DNA of 21,989 bases, taken from Phallusia fumigata (lineage: Eukaryota; Chordata; Ascidiacea; Phlebobranchia; Ascidiidae). The translations under genes and the position numbers were made by a program. Positions within the stretch are counted from its first letter, which is position 1. Each line of letters begins with the position of its first letter. The notes under the pieces were generated by a model. That model saw nothing but the letters and a program-made list of their open reading frames with translations. It did not search any database and was not told the origin of the DNA. The stretch is from contig QXVZ01005457.1 of NCBI GenBank assembly GCA_008931825.1, positions 1 through 21,989 of the forward strand, written 5' to 3'. This document shows, piece by piece, positions 21,108 through 21,989 of this stretch.

Positions 21108-21265
21108 CCGAAATGTAGGAAATTATTTGTGACATAAAAACTCTCTGTATTGTGACGCCATGATTTTCCGTTACGGGATTTGACGTCATGTACAAATAAC
21201 TACATACAAAAATAAAAGTCTCCCCAAATAATTTTAATGGATTTCGCGCCGCTGTGCTGTCGCAC
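21108..21265. repeat. Dispersed repeat, copy 2
   Basis: Homologous to 17551-17665, with insertions in the middle (around 21165-21205). It lies downstream of copy C. The surrounding text holds short self-similar words such as CGGGATTTGA at 21032 and 21175, so the element may extend left. Confidence 0.6.
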
Positions 21266-21662
21266 CGTATTGTGATTCCATACAAACTAAAAAATATCAG
21301 TTTTTTGTTTTTGCGAGGAAGAACATGGGCTCAACACATATATAGCTTTGTTGCATAATTTAAACCACTTTTGAAATTTCGCGCGGTAACTGAGTCTTTT
21401 TAGTCAACCAAAACCAAATAAATACCTTCGTTTGTGGTGCTCTCGTTTGGATCACATAACGAACAGTGTTACAATTCTCTATTACAACAAAATCAGTTGT
21501 AAATGGTGTGTGTTTGCTTTTACTCATAAGCGTAGGCCACATATTTAGTTACACCACAATGTTTCTACATTTACAGTATATGTATATCGCCATGTTAAAC
21601 TAATGCACTTCGCTTTAAAATGACATAACGGGCAACTAATTAAAAAGTTACGAGAGCGAAAT

Positions 21663-21989
21663 CTACAACATGGGAGATTGAGATCCCTCCTCATGGGGCG
21701 AATGCCTCTCTTTAATGCTGTCATTTTTTCTTTCGAAAATCTTCTTTCTTTCATGGTACTGTGGAGTGTAAAACACTTAGTCGTGTAATTAGGTGATTCG
21801 AAACACCCCTTTTATATTATAGAAACTTAGACCGCAAGTACAAATAGACAACTATCAAGTTTTCAAGCAAGTTTTTACTTTTGACAAAACCAAACTCTTG
21901 AGCGGGTTTCGAAGCATAAATGACCTACCTCTACATAGTAATACAGCATCATCCCAACGATAACAACTAAAAACAGAACCCAGAGTTTT
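21663..21989 (-). CDS. unc93a: UNC93A-like membrane protein, copy C, last two exons (partial at the right edge)
   Basis: The penultimate exon runs from beyond the window edge to 21929 and encodes KLWVLFLVVIVGMMLYYYVE, matching KLWIMLSVLILGIALYYYVE of copy A, with donor GTAGGT at the same codon. The terminal exon 21758-21663 follows acceptor TTTTACACTCCACAG in phase 0 and encodes a 31-residue charged tail (YHERKKIFERKNDSIKER.. to SPML, TAG). This tail does not share the NGVDNEGF motif of copies A and B, so copy C is a more distant paralog or its tail evolved separately. Terminal-exon identity rests on splice signal, phase and composition. Confidence 0.75.

Larger units (their letters stand above)
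18488..21662. other. Long intergenic region between copies B and C
   Basis: The part at 18488-19260 is homologous to the upstream region of copy A. Between 19261 and 19690 I see nothing. A weak two-exon candidate gene lies at 19691-20283, and the sequence from there to an AATAAA at 20891-20896 could be its 3' UTR. A dispersed repeat is at 21108-21265. The rest shows no supported gene, and no PEX7 fossil like that at 14641 was found here. Confidence 0.5.

Overview
The window looks like ascidian (tunicate) nuclear DNA, most likely Ciona or a close relative. It is AT-rich, genes are densely packed, introns are short with GT..AG ends (many 60-500 bp), and the proteins are animal-type. The species is an inference from gene structure and style; no marker in the window proves it.

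Layout, left to right. (1) At 1-770 on the + strand lies the 3' part of an unrecognised gene. (2) At 1127-7127 on the - strand is a complete 15-exon ubiquitin-specific protease of the USP16/USP45 type. The joined reading frame is 2112 bp (703 aa) with every splice phase consistent. It has no room for the ZnF-UBP domain its human relatives carry. (3) At 7597-9920 on the + strand is a complete 6-exon PEX7, the WD40 receptor for PTS2 peroxisomal cargo (328 aa). It starts 469 bp from the protease start codon in a head-to-head arrangement. (4) From 10867 to the right edge lies a tandem array on the - strand of at least three UNC93A-like, multi-membrane-span genes: copy A 10867-14178, copy B 15294-18487, and the 3' end of copy C 21663-21989.

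How the array arose can be read from the sequence. Between copies A and B is a decayed copy of the last PEX7 exon (14641-14700), followed by non-coding sequence that resembles the flank downstream of real PEX7. The upstream regions of A and B also match. The duplicated unit was therefore [PEX7 3' end + UNC93A-like gene + its upstream region].

The array is not cleanly assembled. Single N bases at 11161, 11932 and 17332 behave as contig joins. One sits between two nearly identical 224-232 bp blocks. The other two sit at opposite edges of the same paralogous exon 5. Copy A lacks exons 6-8 and copy B lacks exons 3-4, so neither is complete as written, although together they give the full 10-exon gene model. 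Copy B also carries partial duplicates of the starts of exons 6 and 7, each about 100 bp upstream of the intact exon.

Other content: two related hAT-like inverted-repeat elements, a repeat present at 17551-17665 and 21108-21265, a 36-bp tandem duplication, a GC-rich SINE-like insert, and a weak two-exon candidate gene at 19691-20283. I found no convincing tRNA, rRNA, CRISPR or prokaryotic feature, and no clear novel multi-gene system. The most informative features are the fossil PEX7 exon, the protease without ZnF-UBP, and the assembly-damaged paralog array.
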